Shown one piece after another: positions 8,528-16,750 of a stretch of DNA of 64,000 nucleotides. Location of the stretch: positions 124,001 to 188,000 of the forward strand of contig NZ_JAFBEA010000003.1 in NCBI RefSeq assembly GCF_016908515.1, given 5' to 3'. Positions within the stretch are counted from its first letter, which is position 1; each line of letters opens with the position of its first letter. Source of the stretch: Virgibacillus halotolerans. Lineage in GTDB: Bacteria; Bacillota; Bacilli; Bacillales; Amphibacillaceae. The position numbers and the translations under genes are program-made. Below the pieces are notes generated by a model that did not search any database, had not been told where the DNA came from, and saw nothing but the letters and a program-made list of their open reading frames with translations.

Positions 8528-9217
8528 TTATGATTTCAGTCTGTAGCCTGATCCCCAGACTGTCTGAATGTACTGGGGATCGCTTGTATCTTTTTCGATT
8601 TTTTTACGGATCTTTTTGACGTGAACAGTTACTGTTGCGTTATCTCCCATCGCATCGAATCCCCAAATGCTTTCAAATAAATGATCTTTGGAGAAAACCT
8701 GATTTGGATGGCGAGCAAAAAATGTTAGTAAATCAAATTCCTTGGTTGTGAAATTAACTTCTTTGCCGTTGATATAAACTTGCCTGGAAACTGTATTGAG
8801 ATGTAGTCCTCGAATATGAATTTCATCTTTCAGTGTGTCGGTTTGGATCAACCGTTGATATCTCGCCAGGTGTGCTTTTACACGTGCAACCAATTCACTT
8901 GGACTAAACGGTTTGACGATATAATCATCCGCGCCGAGTCCTAAACCACGAATTTTATCAATATCCTCATGTTTCGCGGTGACCATCAGAATCGGGATGT
9001 TTTTTTCCTTACGAATTTGCTTACACAGTTCAAAGCCATCCATATGGGGGAGCATGACATCTAGTAAAATTAAATCGTAATGGTGATGAATAGCGGCCTC
9101 TAGACCACTTTTCCCATCCGGAGCGATGTCAGCCTGAACCCCCCCAATTTCAAGGTAATCTCTTTCCAATTCAGCAATGCTTTGATCATCCTCAATGATT
9201 AATATCTTTTTACTCAT
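8528..9217 (-). CDS. OmpR/PhoB-family response regulator (system 1)
   Basis: A 229-residue DNA-binding response regulator. Receiver domain at 1-120 with acidic pair ED/D at 10-11, phosphoacceptor Asp53 (LILLDVMLP), Thr/Lys switch residues (MVTAK, VKPF). C-terminal winged helix at about 130-229 ending WGSGYRL. The start overlaps the histidine kinase stop by eight bases and has AAGGAG inside that gene, so the pair is translationally coupled. The kinase is the first gene, the reverse of the more common regulator-kinase order. Targets are not evident. Confidence 0.93.
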   Translation of the reverse strand: MSKKILIIEDDQSIAELERDYLEIGGVQADIAPDGKSGLEAAIHHHYDLILLDVMLPHMDGFELCKQIRKEKNIPILMVTAKHEDIDKIRGLGLGADDYIVKPFSPSELVARVKAHLARYQRLIQTDTLKDEIHIRGLHLNTVSRQVYINGKEVNFTTKEFDLLTFFARHPNQVFSKDHLFESIWGFDAMGDNATVTVHVKKIRKKIEKDTSDPQYIQTVWGSGYRLKS

Positions 9218-10646
9218 GGTTATCTCCTTCAGACTTTTTTAATGTGAAGTGGATGGCGAGGCCTTTATCAGGTAGATTTTCTGCCCAAATGGAACCCCCA
9301 TGTGCTTCAATGATTTGTGATGCGATGGCTAGGCCAAGTCCGCTACCTTGTGTACTTCTGGATGGGTCAGTTCGGTAAAATCGGTTGAATATTGTTGAGA
9401 CTTCTTCCTCTGAAACACCAGGTCCGTTATCCATAATAGTTACTTTAACCACTTGTTCCTGATCAGTAAGTAAGACGGTAATTCGACCGGTGCTTTTATC
9501 CATATATTTTACGCTATTAAAGATAAGATTTTCCATGACACGGATGAGTTTGTCTCTATCTAACATAACATGTTTCTGAAAGTCCTTTGTATCCAGTTTT
9601 AACTGAATGTTCTTTCCTGCGAGCTCTGATGCAATCTCGTCTAAATAGTCCTGTACAAATGCGTGTATATTTACAGATTCAAAATAGAAAGGAAGTTTTT
9701 TTACATCCAATTTTGAGTATAGAGAGAGCTCTTCAATTAACCGATTCATATATGTTGCTTTTGTGTGGATGGTTTCAAGATATCGTTCTTGCTTGGCAAC
9801 TGAATTGGCGACACCATCCTGGATACCTTCTACATACCCAAGTATAGAGGTAACTGGCGTTTTTAAATCATGGGAAATATTTGCGATTAATTCCCTGCGA
9901 TTATTTTCATATTTATCTCGTAATGCTAAGGACTCTTTCAGCTGTGCACGCATTGTATCAAAAGACTGAACAAGTTGTCCGAGTTCGTCCTTGCTTTTGG
10001 ATTGAACAGAGAAGTCCAAGTTGCCTTTGCTAACCTTTTCTGATGCATCAGAAAGCTGTTTGACAGGAAGCAAAATGCCTCGTGACATGAAATAAGATAG
10101 CAGTACGTTGGTCAAGATAAGGACAACGATTAAACTAATAAAAATGATCGGGAAGAATGTCCTGGCAAATTTCACAAAGGATGCGGCATGATCTAAGAGA
10201 AATATAGAACCCTCTGTACCATCGTTGAAATAAAAATCATGTTGTCTAATCGAATAATGTTCCTGCCCAAACCGTGCTCCTGCCGGGTCATATCCTTCAT
10301 TCCCAAACGAAGGGAGATCCTCATTTGAAATGATTTTCAAATGATCGGTTGTATAAATAAAGCTTTCTCCTTTACGGATAGCAATATTAAAATCCTGATT
10401 ATTTGTCAGGGTGCTCATATAGTCCCCGTCGGACAACTTTTCTTGTTCCAATGAAGCAGCCTTTTTTAGATCGTTAAATACTTCCGAAGTAGGCGCTTCG
10501 GTTGATTGCCAGCGCTGTTTGAAGTGATTTCCCTTAAACCCGCCATTAATCACGATATTGAATAAGAATATAATTAACAAAATAATGATAATTGGCATCA
10601 CAATCATGGCGAAGTTAGATAAGAAGAGACGTTTGCGAATTGACAT
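9210..10646 (-). CDS. Sensor histidine kinase with extracellular domain (system 1)
   Basis: A 478-residue membrane kinase: first membrane helix at about 10-33, an extracytoplasmic sensor of about 130 residues (35-163), second helix at 164-187, HAMP linker at 188-240, HisKA with phosphoacceptor His259 (ANISHDLKTP), and an HATPase domain with N box (ENLIFNSVKY), DNGPGV and GSGLGLAI. All catalytic motifs are intact. RBS AAAGGAG at 10653-10659. It partners the response regulator downstream. The signal is unknown; the sensor resembles generic envelope-stress kinases of Firmicutes. Confidence 0.93.
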   Translation of the reverse strand: MSIRKRLFLSNFAMIVMPIIIILLIIFLFNIVINGGFKGNHFKQRWQSTEAPTSEVFNDLKKAASLEQEKLSDGDYMSTLTNNQDFNIAIRKGESFIYTTDHLKIISNEDLPSFGNEGYDPAGARFGQEHYSIRQHDFYFNDGTEGSIFLLDHAASFVKFARTFFPIIFISLIVVLILTNVLLSYFMSRGILLPVKQLSDASEKVSKGNLDFSVQSKSKDELGQLVQSFDTMRAQLKESLALRDKYENNRRELIANISHDLKTPVTSILGYVEGIQDGVANSVAKQERYLETIHTKATYMNRLIEELSLYSKLDVKKLPFYFESVNIHAFVQDYLDEIASELAGKNIQLKLDTKDFQKHVMLDRDKLIRVMENLIFNSVKYMDKSTGRITVLLTDQEQVVKVTIMDNGPGVSEEEVSTIFNRFYRTDPSRSTQGSGLGLAIASQIIEAHGGSIWAENLPDKGLAIHFTLKKSEGDNHE

Positions 10647-10661
10647 ATCATTCTCCTTTGA

Positions 10662-10684
10662 GATAAGTATTCATGATACTTATC
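10662..10684 (-). promoter_or_regulatory. Palindrome at the promoter of two-component system 1
   Basis: Nine-bp arms GATAAGTAT/ATACTTATC separated by TCATG lie just downstream of a likely -10 (TATGAT on the minus strand) and upstream of the kinase ribosome site. This is a likely operator or mRNA-leader hairpin; the binding protein is unknown. Confidence 0.45.
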
Positions 10685-10725
10685 ATAATAGCAAAAAATA
10701 AACGGCAACTGGACAAATCATAGAT

Positions 10726-10753
10726 AAAAAGCCCACAACTATAAAATGTGGGC
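10726..10753 (-). terminator. Terminator of the SHOCT-protein operon
   Basis: Stem GCCCACA/TGTGGGC with a nine-base loop, followed on the minus strand by TTTTT. It separates the SHOCT-protein operon from the two-component system. Confidence 0.8.
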
Positions 10754-10765
10754 ATTCTAGAAAGG

Positions 10766-10984
10766 TTATCTTTTTAGCGTTTCCTTTACTTCTTGATATT
10801 CTTCTTTACTAATTTCTCCTCTTGCAAGGCGGTTTTCTAAAATCGTCATAGCATCATATGGATTGTGGAAACATGTTCCTCTTCTACGTCTCCACATCAC
10901 CATATTTGCAATAAATAATCCAACAATCAATAAAAAGAATATGAAAGCAAATGGATGAAAATTTGCCCAAAATATATCAATCAA
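10766..10984 (-). CDS. Small membrane protein with SHOCT domain
   Basis: A 72-residue protein: one N-terminal membrane helix (about 10-30), a basic stop-transfer patch (WRRRRG), and a C-terminal SHOCT domain (AMTILENRLARGEISKEEYQ), a short helical oligomerisation module. The only start in this frame is the TTG at 10984, directly abutting AGGAG with no spacer. Initiation at the following ATT (10981) or ATA (10975, spacing nine) is possible, so the start is uncertain. It lies 17 bases after the four-helix membrane gene and was probably co-transcribed with it. Confidence 0.75.
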   Translation of the reverse strand: MIDIFWANFHPFAFIFFLLIVGLFIANMVMWRRRRGTCFHNPYDAMTILENRLARGEISKEEYQEVKETLKR

Positions 10985-11001
10985 CTCCTATCATTTTTTG
11001 A

Positions 11002-11493
11002 TTATTTCTGTTGTTTACGCCTGCCCCATGGCTTAAAGACGGAAATGGTAAAGATGAAGATCAGTGAAATAATTTGAATGGTGATGCCGATCCATAAATC
11101 AATTTGCAGCATGAACATATTCGTTTGATCAGTGATTGTTTCCACTCGACTTAGGGCTTGTAGTGTCCAGGCGTATATTCCCCATAGATTGAAACCAATG
11201 AGCATTATCGTGATGATTTGTTTTGCAATGATCCAATAAAATTGAAATAATCCCCATTTTGTCCAAATAGAAAGAAGAATTCCTGTTACAGTGGTCCCAA
11301 TGGTTGATGCCTTCACAGATGTACTAGCGAGAACATGCATGATTTGATAACAGCTTTTGATCAGTTGTGCATTTTCTGTTGTCGCTGCAGTAATACTTAA
11401 AATAAGAAGTGTCACCATATTTCCAAACATGATCGCAGCAAATAAAATATGGATGGTTAGCAATCCCCTTTTAGATGTCATGGACAACTTCAT
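11002..11493 (-). CDS. Four-helix membrane protein, possibly DUF2269-like
   Basis: A 163-residue integral membrane protein with four predicted helices (about 13-35, 60-80, 85-110, 130-152) and short loops. The first helix carries a His (LLTIHILFAAIMFGN) and the spacing resembles the DUF2269 family, but I could not confirm this. It is the first gene of a two-gene operon with the SHOCT protein. Function unknown. Confidence 0.6.
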   Translation of the reverse strand: MKLSMTSKRGLLTIHILFAAIMFGNMVTLLILSITAATTENAQLIKSCYQIMHVLASTSVKASTIGTTVTGILLSIWTKWGLFQFYWIIAKQIITIMLIGFNLWGIYAWTLQALSRVETITDQTNMFMLQIDLWIGITIQIISLIFIFTISVFKPWGRRKQQK

Positions 11494-11660
11494 TATTTCA
11501 CCTCCTCAACTGTTTACATCATAACAAGTAAAAATGAACACCATCTGAAGCATTTATAAACTTTCTATAAACTGACATGGAAAGTTCCTTTGAAGGATTG
11601 TCTTCATTCGGGTATGTTAGGATTAATGGTAACAAGGTGGATAAGAGAGTAGGTATAATA

Positions 11661-12425
11661 ATGAAAGTAAATCCATATTTAGAGAGAATAAAAGCTGGCC
11701 CTGTGAAAGAAAATAGTTTGGAAGAACTTAGCAAATTACAGTACCAACATATGCTTCATGTACCATTTGAAAATTTGGATGTAATGCATCATGTTCCGAT
11801 TCCGTTGGATGTGGAAGTTTATTATAAAAAGGTTGTTTTAAATCATCGGGGAGGATTTTGTTATGAATTAAACGGTTTGTTTCACTGGTTACTGCAAAGT
11901 CTTGGGTTTTCATGTCAGCTAGCATCAGCTACGATTAATCGCCCGGATGGTACGTGGGCAAGATCTGGAAGTCATGCATGTACGATTGTTATGCTAGATC
12001 AACCCTATTTAGTAGATGTTGGCTTTGGAGATTCCGCCAGATCACCATTGTCATTAACAGGTGAAATTCATGAAGATATCAGTGGAACTTATCGGGTTAA
12101 AAAAGTGGAAACGCATATTTATGATGTTGAGCGACAGCAGGTAGGCGATGATGCGTGGGATACGATCTATCGTCTGGATACAAAGCCGATGAATTTAAAG
12201 GACTTTGCTGCGGCTTGTGTATTTAACCAAAAATCAATGCATTCTCCTTTTACCCAAAAGGAAATTGTCACACTTGCAACTTTAGAAGGCAGGGTAACAC
12301 TTTCCGGCAATGTTTTAACAATTACCCGCCATGGTGTAAAACAGCAGCAAACCATTAGTGAAGAAGAAAGACCATATGTATTGGAAAAGTATTTTCAGAT
12401 TGGGGACAGTCCCTTACCACGCTAA
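11661..12425 (+). CDS. nat: Arylamine N-acetyltransferase; C-terminus encoded by a REP-like element
   Basis: Transfers acetyl from acetyl-CoA to arylamines, arylhydroxylamines and hydrazines. The Cys-His-Asp triad is complete: Cys67 (RGGFCYE), His105 (GSHACTIV) and Asp119 (LVDVGFGD), at nearly the canonical positions. The 254-residue length assumes the ATG at 11661, where the family sequence MKVNPYLERI begins; the upstream site (GAGAGTAGG) is modest. The last residues GDSPLPR and the stop codon are encoded by the left half of the repeat at 12402-12453, so the native C-terminus may have been replaced when the element arrived. Confidence 0.92.
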   Translation: MKVNPYLERIKAGPVKENSLEELSKLQYQHMLHVPFENLDVMHHVPIPLDVEVYYKKVVLNHRGGFCYELNGLFHWLLQSLGFSCQLASATINRPDGTWARSGSHACTIVMLDQPYLVDVGFGDSARSPLSLTGEIHEDISGTYRVKKVETHIYDVERQQVGDDAWDTIYRLDTKPMNLKDFAAACVFNQKSMHSPFTQKEIVTLATLEGRVTLSGNVLTITRHGVKQQQTISEEERPYVLEKYFQIGDSPLPR

Positions 12426-12453
12426 CGCGTTAAAGGGGTGGGGGACTGTCCCC
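12402..12453. repeat. REPIN-like element 3 (paired cores)
   Basis: Two cores, GGGGACAGTCCCT (12402-12414) and GGGGACTGTCCCC (12441-12453), separated by a spacer with CACGCTAACGCGTTAAAG. The left core and part of the spacer are translated as the end of nat. Confidence 0.85.
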
Positions 12454-12467
12454 ATTTTAAATAATTT

Positions 12468-12535
12468 ACTACCTTGCAATAAACAGTACTGTGTGGTAAA
12501 TTAATATTAACAGGTACTGTTCAATGCAAGGTAGT
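12468..12535 (+). promoter_or_regulatory. Promoter with long inverted-repeat operator for the PadR operon
   Basis: TTGCAA (12474-12479), 17 bases, TAAATT (12497-12502). The promoter is embedded in a near-perfect 22-bp inverted repeat: ACTACCTTGCA...AACAGTAC (12468-12489) and GTACTGTT...TGCAAGGTAGT (12514-12535), 20 of 22 pairs. ACAGTACTGT at 12484-12493 is itself palindromic. It is the likely binding site of the PadR repressor encoded just downstream. Confidence 0.65.
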
Positions 12536-12561
12536 GGTAATTGATGAATGGAGTGACAATA

Positions 12562-12885
12562 GTGAACGTACAATTTAAAAAAGGTATCTTAGAAATTTGT
12601 GTGCTTGTATTATTGGATAAACAAGATCGATACGGTTATGAATTGGTTCAGAAAATCTCAGATAAAATTGAAATATCGGAAGGATCTATGTATCCACTTT
12701 TAAGAAGATTAACGAAAGAAGGCTATTTTACAACTTACTTCCAGGAATCTACCGGCGGGCCTGCTCGTAAATATTATAAATTGACAGAGCAGGGGAGAAA
12801 TTATTTGCATGAACAGATGCAGGAATGGAAGGAATTTTCAAGGGCTGTGAATCAATTGATAGAGGAAGGTGTCAGCAATGAATAA
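12562..12885 (+). CDS. PadR family transcriptional repressor
   Basis: A 107-residue winged-helix repressor: GILEICVLVLLDKQDRYGYE, then the EGSMYPLLRRLTKEGY recognition region, GGPARKYYKLTEQGR wing, and a C-terminal dimerisation helix. The GTG at 12562 is preferred, with GGAG eight bases upstream; ATG codons at 12541-12544 lack a site. It overlaps the HAAS-domain gene by eight bases, so PadR, HAAS and DUF4097 proteins form one translationally coupled unit. PadR plus HAAS plus DUF4097 is a recurrent Firmicute module thought to sense envelope conditions. Confidence 0.88.
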   Translation: MNVQFKKGILEICVLVLLDKQDRYGYELVQKISDKIEISEGSMYPLLRRLTKEGYFTTYFQESTGGPARKYYKLTEQGRNYLHEQMQEWKEFSRAVNQLIEEGVSNE

Positions 12886-13438
12886 AGAACAATTTTTAAA
12901 AAGCTTAGATAAATCTTTAAAACGACTTTCTTCAGATGAACGTCGAGAAATTATACAGGATTTCGAAGAGCATTTTGCGTTTGGATTAGAAGAAGGGAAA
13001 ACAGAGGAAGAAATTGCAGCCTCGCTTGGCTCGCCAAACCAAATTGCGAAAGAATTACTCGCTTCCCATCATATGGAAAAAGTGGAGGCAACTGCATCAA
13101 CCGGTAATATTTTCCGGGCAGTATGGGCTGTTATCGGTTTGGGGTTCTTTAACTTAGTGATCGTGCTTGGCCCCTTTATTGCACTAGCCGGAGTGGCTTT
13201 TGCTGGATGGGCAACGGGGATTGCGTTTATTGTGTCACCATTATTAGTGCTGGTAAATGCGGTAATATATCCGGAAACATTTGCACTCTTTGACTTATTC
13301 CTATCAATAATGTTGTCAGGTCTTGGGTTATTTATTGCGATTGGGATGTTTTTTGCAACGCGCGGATTAAGCAGCGGATTTGTTCGATATTTACAATTTA
13401 ATGTAAAGCTTGTAAAAGGTGGGATGAAACATGATTAA
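12878..13438 (+). CDS. HAAS-domain (DUF1700) membrane protein
   Basis: A 186-residue protein: N-terminal HAAS helical domain (about 1-65; SLDKSLKRLSSDERREIIQD and EEEIAASLGSPNQIAKELL), then three or four membrane helices (about 85-170). HAAS proteins are regularly encoded with PadR repressors and are proposed to pass a membrane signal to them. The start at 12878 lies inside the end of padR, after GAGGAAGGTG. It overlaps the DUF4097 gene by eight bases. The role in PadR control is inferred from family context. Confidence 0.85.
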   Translation: MNKEQFLKSLDKSLKRLSSDERREIIQDFEEHFAFGLEEGKTEEEIAASLGSPNQIAKELLASHHMEKVEATASTGNIFRAVWAVIGLGFFNLVIVLGPFIALAGVAFAGWATGIAFIVSPLLVLVNAVIYPETFALFDLFLSIMLSGLGLFIAIGMFFATRGLSSGFVRYLQFNVKLVKGGMKHD

Positions 13439-14276
13439 AAAAATATCAATTGTTGCTTTAATACTTTTACTGGTTGGTATTGTAGGAAGTATCTTCACAT
13501 TTAAATCAATAAATACAGCCAAAGACGTTACAGAAGAAAAAGTAGAAATTCAAGATGCATTCGATGAAATAGAGATTTCATCGAATGAAGCGAGGGTGGA
13601 AGTACTTCCCACAAGCGATTCGAAAGCCACAATAGAGCTAAGTGGTAAACATTCGAACTACCATTTATCGGCTGATGTTGAAGCATCTACACTTAAGGTA
13701 GATGTAGGCTATAGGCAGAACAAACTTTTTAACTTTGATTTTACTTCGGCGCTTTTAACGTTAAAAGTATACGTCCCTGAAAAGTTATATCAGTCCCTGC
13801 AAATAGAAAGCGGTAATGGACGTGCCCAAGTAGACGATTTACAGGCGAAAAATGTTTATGTAAAAACAGACAATGGGCATATTAAATTGAATAACTTGGA
13901 GAGTTCTAAGGTCACTGCCGAAGCAGATAATGGAACGATTGATCTGAAAAATGTAGCATCGTCTGCCGTTAATATAAGAGCAGATAACGGGAAAATTCAT
14001 TTAGACAATGTAGAGGGTAATCTTTCTGGTAAAACAAACAATGGAAGTATTTCGCTTGTAACACATGATTTAGATCGCGCGATAGATTTTGAAACAGATA
14101 ATGGGAAGATCAAAATCCAAACGGAAAAAGACCCAACCAATGTTATTTTTGATATAAAATTAGACAATGGAAAAGCTGATATTTTCGGAAAAACAAATTG
14201 GGATACCGTTATTGGCGACGGAGAGCATTTAATTAAGTTAACAGCGGGAAACGGTAAAATTACAGTGACAAAATAA
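13431..14276 (+). CDS. DUF4097 repeat protein, membrane-anchored
   Basis: A 281-residue protein with an N-terminal membrane anchor (about 5-25) and an extracytoplasmic right-handed beta-helix made of repeats around D/N-NG-x-I/h-x-L (TDNGHIKLNN, ADNGTIDLKN, ADNGKIHLDN, TNNGSISLV, TDNGKIKIQ, LDNGKADIF, AGNGKITV). This is the DUF4097 'putative adhesin' family, which usually ends PadR-HAAS operons. Its stop codon (14274-14276) is immediately followed by a REP-like core. The role in the module is unproven; a surface sensor or scaffold is plausible. Confidence 0.88.
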   Translation: MIKKISIVALILLLVGIVGSIFTFKSINTAKDVTEEKVEIQDAFDEIEISSNEARVEVLPTSDSKATIELSGKHSNYHLSADVEASTLKVDVGYRQNKLFNFDFTSALLTLKVYVPEKLYQSLQIESGNGRAQVDDLQAKNVYVKTDNGHIKLNNLESSKVTAEADNGTIDLKNVASSAVNIRADNGKIHLDNVEGNLSGKTNNGSISLVTHDLDRAIDFETDNGKIKIQTEKDPTNVIFDIKLDNGKADIFGKTNWDTVIGDGEHLIKLTAGNGKITVTK

Positions 14277-14289
14277 GGGGACTGTCCCC
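14277..14289. repeat. REP-like element 4 (single core)
   Basis: Core GGGGACTGTCCCC directly abuts the TAA of the DUF4097 gene and precedes the ribosome site (AAGGGG, 14295-14300) of the next gene. Confidence 0.85.
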
Positions 14290-14308
14290 ACGATAAGGGG
14301 TATTTACT

Positions 14309-14863
14309 ATGAAAAAACAGAAGGTGTATATACTCCTTACAGATACAGGAACACTTTTTACAAAAATGATAAAGTTATATACAAAAAAACCGTATAATCA
14401 TGCGTCCATCGCGTTTGGTCGGAACTTGATGGAAGCCTACAGCTTTGGAAGGAAAAATCCCCGTAATCCATTTAAAGGCGGATTTGTAAGGGAAGATATA
14501 CAGGGACATTTATTTCAACAAGCAAGATGTTCTGTTTATTGTTGTACTGTCACGGATGATGAACTGCAAAAAATGAATGATTATGTAGATGAAATGGAAG
14601 CAAAAAAGGATCTCTATCGGTATAATTTAATTGGATTATTCGCTGTTATTTTTAATAAACCGCTGGAAAGAAGGAATGCCTTTTTCTGCTCTCAATTTGT
14701 TGCTACTGTATTGTTGGAATGTAATGTCGTTGCATTTGAAAAGCCTTTATCACTAATAACACCTCACGACTTGCAAGCGTCTCCTGAATTTGAACTCGTT
14801 TATCAAGGAAAGGTTGCAGGTTTTTATACAGGAACAGAGATGGAATTGATGCACGCCATATAG
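14309..14863 (+). CDS. Permuted papain-like (YiiX/NlpC-P60 type) hydrolase
   Basis: A 184-residue cytosolic protein of the circularly permuted NlpC/P60 (YiiX/YycO-like) group. The catalytic His is His31 in KPYNHASIAFG and the nucleophile is Cys127 in NAFFCSQFVATVLL, the permuted order (His before Cys). Such enzymes cleave amide, thioester or lipid-ester bonds; substrate unknown. RBS AAGGGG, eight bases before the ATG. It may be co-transcribed with the PadR operon, 32 bases upstream, through a REP-like palindrome. Confidence 0.8.
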   Translation: MKKQKVYILLTDTGTLFTKMIKLYTKKPYNHASIAFGRNLMEAYSFGRKNPRNPFKGGFVREDIQGHLFQQARCSVYCCTVTDDELQKMNDYVDEMEAKKDLYRYNLIGLFAVIFNKPLERRNAFFCSQFVATVLLECNVVAFEKPLSLITPHDLQASPEFELVYQGKVAGFYTGTEMELMHAI

Positions 14864-14881
14864 GCGAATGCTTATTTCAAA

Positions 14882-14925
14882 TAATAACCCCTATAAATTT
14901 TGTGTTTGGGGGTTATTACTTTCGC
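14882..14925 (+). terminator. Terminator after the papain-like hydrolase gene
   Basis: Ten-bp stem TAATAACCCC/GGGGTTATTA (14882-14891, 14909-14918) followed by CTTTCG; a weak T-tract. Confidence 0.6.
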
Positions 14926-14976
14926 TAATATTGCTATCCTCGTAAAGGGAAATTCCAGCGTAATATATATTGCAAA

Positions 14977-15025
14977 AAAGTAAAGCACATCACTTGTGTA
15001 AATAAGTGATGTGCTTTATATGTTT
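14977..15025. terminator. Strong bidirectional terminator
   Basis: Fifteen-bp perfect stem TAAAGCACATCACTT/AAGTGATGTGCTTTA (14981-14995, 15004-15018) with runs of A on the left and T on the right. It closes the aldo/keto reductase transcript. Confidence 0.9.
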
Positions 15026-15027
15026 TT

Positions 15028-15870
15028 TTAAAACTCTTCATAAGTAGCAGGATCCTGATCTTTATTTCTACCATCAGGGCGAGTTAATGTTGCAATGGTA
15101 CTCATTTCTGTGTCATCAAGAGTAAAATCAAAAATGGATATATTTTCAAGTTGTCGTTTAGGTGATGCGGACTTAGGAATTGGGATTGCCCCGAGTTGAT
15201 AATGCCAACGTAAAATAACTTGTGAAATAGACTTGTTATGATGATCGGCAATCTTCTTTATCGTTTCATTTTGTAAGACTGTGTTTGCTCGGGCTAATGG
15301 ACTCCAGGATTCTGTTTTCACATTATTTTCTTCATGCCATTTCCTTTGTTGTTCCTGGTTGAAAAATGGATGTAATTCGATTTGGTTGATGCTTGGCATA
15401 ACACCAGTTTCCTTTTCTAAACGTTCCATATGTTCAGGTAGAAAATTGCAAACACCAATAGATCGAACTAGTCCCCATTTTTTAGCGTCAACTAATGCTT
15501 GCCAAGCTTCAACATAGTTATCTTGTTTAGGGTTTGGCCAATGAATAAGATATAAATCATAATAATCCAAGTTTGCGCGATATAAAGATTCTTGAATGGT
15601 AGGAACAGCTTTATCATATGTTTGATAGCGACCCGGTAATTTAGATGTAATTCTTAAATCAGTTCTTGGAACAGAACTGCGTCTAACAGCTTCACCTACA
15701 GTTCCCTCATTTTCGTAATTATAAGCGGTATCAATTAATCGATAACCAACATCAATGGCACTATTTATCGCGTTGGCACCCTCATTTCCATTCAGATTAT
15801 ATGTACCAAAACCGATAACTGGCAAAGTAACGCCATCATTAAGTGTGATTTCTGGAATTGATTTATTCAT
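15028..15870 (-). CDS. Aldo/keto reductase
   Basis: A 280-residue NADPH-dependent (alpha/beta)8-barrel reductase of aldehydes and dicarbonyls, close to the Bacillus YtbE/YvgN group. The catalytic tetrad is complete: Asp47 and Tyr52 (LIDTAYNYENE), Lys77 (TSKLPG), His110 (LIHWPNP). The NADPH site includes IPIPKSASPKRQLEN near the C-terminus. ATG at 15870 with AAAGGAG upstream. Likely role: detoxifying methylglyoxal or similar carbonyls, as known for the related Bacillus enzymes. Confidence 0.92.
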   Translation of the reverse strand: MNKSIPEITLNDGVTLPVIGFGTYNLNGNEGANAINSAIDVGYRLIDTAYNYENEGTVGEAVRRSSVPRTDLRITSKLPGRYQTYDKAVPTIQESLYRANLDYYDLYLIHWPNPKQDNYVEAWQALVDAKKWGLVRSIGVCNFLPEHMERLEKETGVMPSINQIELHPFFNQEQQRKWHEENNVKTESWSPLARANTVLQNETIKKIADHHNKSISQVILRWHYQLGAIPIPKSASPKRQLENISIFDFTLDDTEMSTIATLTRPDGRNKDQDPATYEEF

Positions 15871-15938
15871 AACGAACCACTCCTTTCAATATTAATTCAA
15901 GAATACCATCAATCTGAATGAAGATTCAAATATATTGT

Positions 15939-15994
15939 GTTGGGGGACAGTCCCCCAACACGTTAACGCATTAAATCGTTGAGGGACTGTCCCT
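15939..15994. repeat. REPIN-like element 5 (paired cores) containing the 3' end of the RAYT gene
   Basis: Left half is the perfect 21-bp palindrome GTTGGGGGACAG/TCCCCCAAC (15939-15959). The right core is AGGGACTGTCCCT (15982-15994). The spacer is ACACGTTAACGCATTAAATCG. The transposase gene stops at 15971 inside the spacer, so its codons for RDSPSTI lie in the element. Confidence 0.9.
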
Positions 15995-16528
15995 ATATTC
16001 TCCGACATAAGTGTAATACGCTTGCCTGCTAGGTTCTTGAAATGATGATAATATTTTCTTGGTTTCAACGATGGGATTATGTGTGGTTTCGTCTAGGTAA
16101 ATTGCATAACTGCTCCAAAAGTAATGTTCTGGCTTGCGAACTATTTTTGCTTCAACAGGATTTAAATGAATATAGCTGCTAGCTCTCAGAAAGTAATTTT
16201 CCGAATCTATGATGTTCGAATGATAGCGATCCTGAAAAACGTGACCAGTTAATTCATAGCGTTTGTTGAAATGAATGGCGTATCGGGTGTGGATAAATTT
16301 GAAGATGGAGCCAGGGGGGTCATCTCGTGTTTCCAAGAGCAGATGAATATGGTTGGGCATGAGGCAATATGCATGAATGTCAAAGGGGATATCTTGCTTG
16401 CATGCTTTAATAAGATCCAAGTAATACTGGTAATCCTGTGCATCATAAAACATGGTATCACGTCTATTTCCTCGGGCTGTAATGTGATAAATAGCGCCTG
16501 GGAACCATGTGCGGGGTTTTCGAGCCAC
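15971..16528 (-). CDS. REP-associated tyrosine transposase (RAYT, Y1/HUH superfamily)
   Basis: A 185-residue single-strand DNA transposase of the IS200/TnpA-REP type. The HUH metal site is His60-Ile61-His62 (MPNHIHLLLE), and the candidate nucleophile is Tyr119 (SSYIHLNPVEAKIV), close to the position in enterobacterial TnpA-REP. ARGNRRDTMF and GHVFQDRY are family motifs. The GTG at 16528 has AAGGAGG (16538-16544) upstream and a good promoter. No IS ends surround it; instead REP-like palindromes lie on both sides, the nearer encoding its own C-terminus. It is intact and probably domesticated, moving the short repeats rather than itself. Confidence 0.9.
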   Translation of the reverse strand: MARKPRTWFPGAIYHITARGNRRDTMFYDAQDYQYYLDLIKACKQDIPFDIHAYCLMPNHIHLLLETRDDPPGSIFKFIHTRYAIHFNKRYELTGHVFQDRYHSNIIDSENYFLRASSYIHLNPVEAKIVRKPEHYFWSSYAIYLDETTHNPIVETKKILSSFQEPSRQAYYTYVGEYRDSPSTI

Positions 16529-16558
16529 TGTATTATTCCTCCTTCTTTAATCCTTCCC

Positions 16559-16587
16559 ATTATATATAGACATACAGCACAGAACAA
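16559..16587 (-). promoter_or_regulatory. Promoter of the RAYT gene
   Basis: Minus strand TTGTTC (16582-16587), 17 bases, TATAAT (16559-16564), about 30 bases upstream of the GTG start. The gene therefore looks expressed. Confidence 0.65.
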
Positions 16588-16710
16588 ACATGTGAAAATA
16601 GGTTTTAATATACGTAGGAGCAGAAAAATGCTATTTTATCTATATAAAATTGACGAACACTAACAGTTTCCGCTTATAAAATCTGAATTCGATGATGCTA
16701 ATGAGCATTA

Positions 16711-16744
16711 AAAAAACCTTGTAAGGTGTTAACCTTACAAGGTT
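16711..16744 (-). terminator. Terminator of bmrA
   Basis: Thirteen-bp perfect stem AACCTTGTAAGGT/ACCTTACAAGGTT (16715-16727, 16732-16744), followed on the minus strand by TTTTTT. Confidence 0.9.
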
Positions 16745-16750
16745 CCAAAC

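Noticed and set aside
16271-16663. 130-codon frame antisense to the RAYT gene
   Set aside because: Shadow of the transposase gene; no ribosome site and the RAYT frame carries all family motifs.
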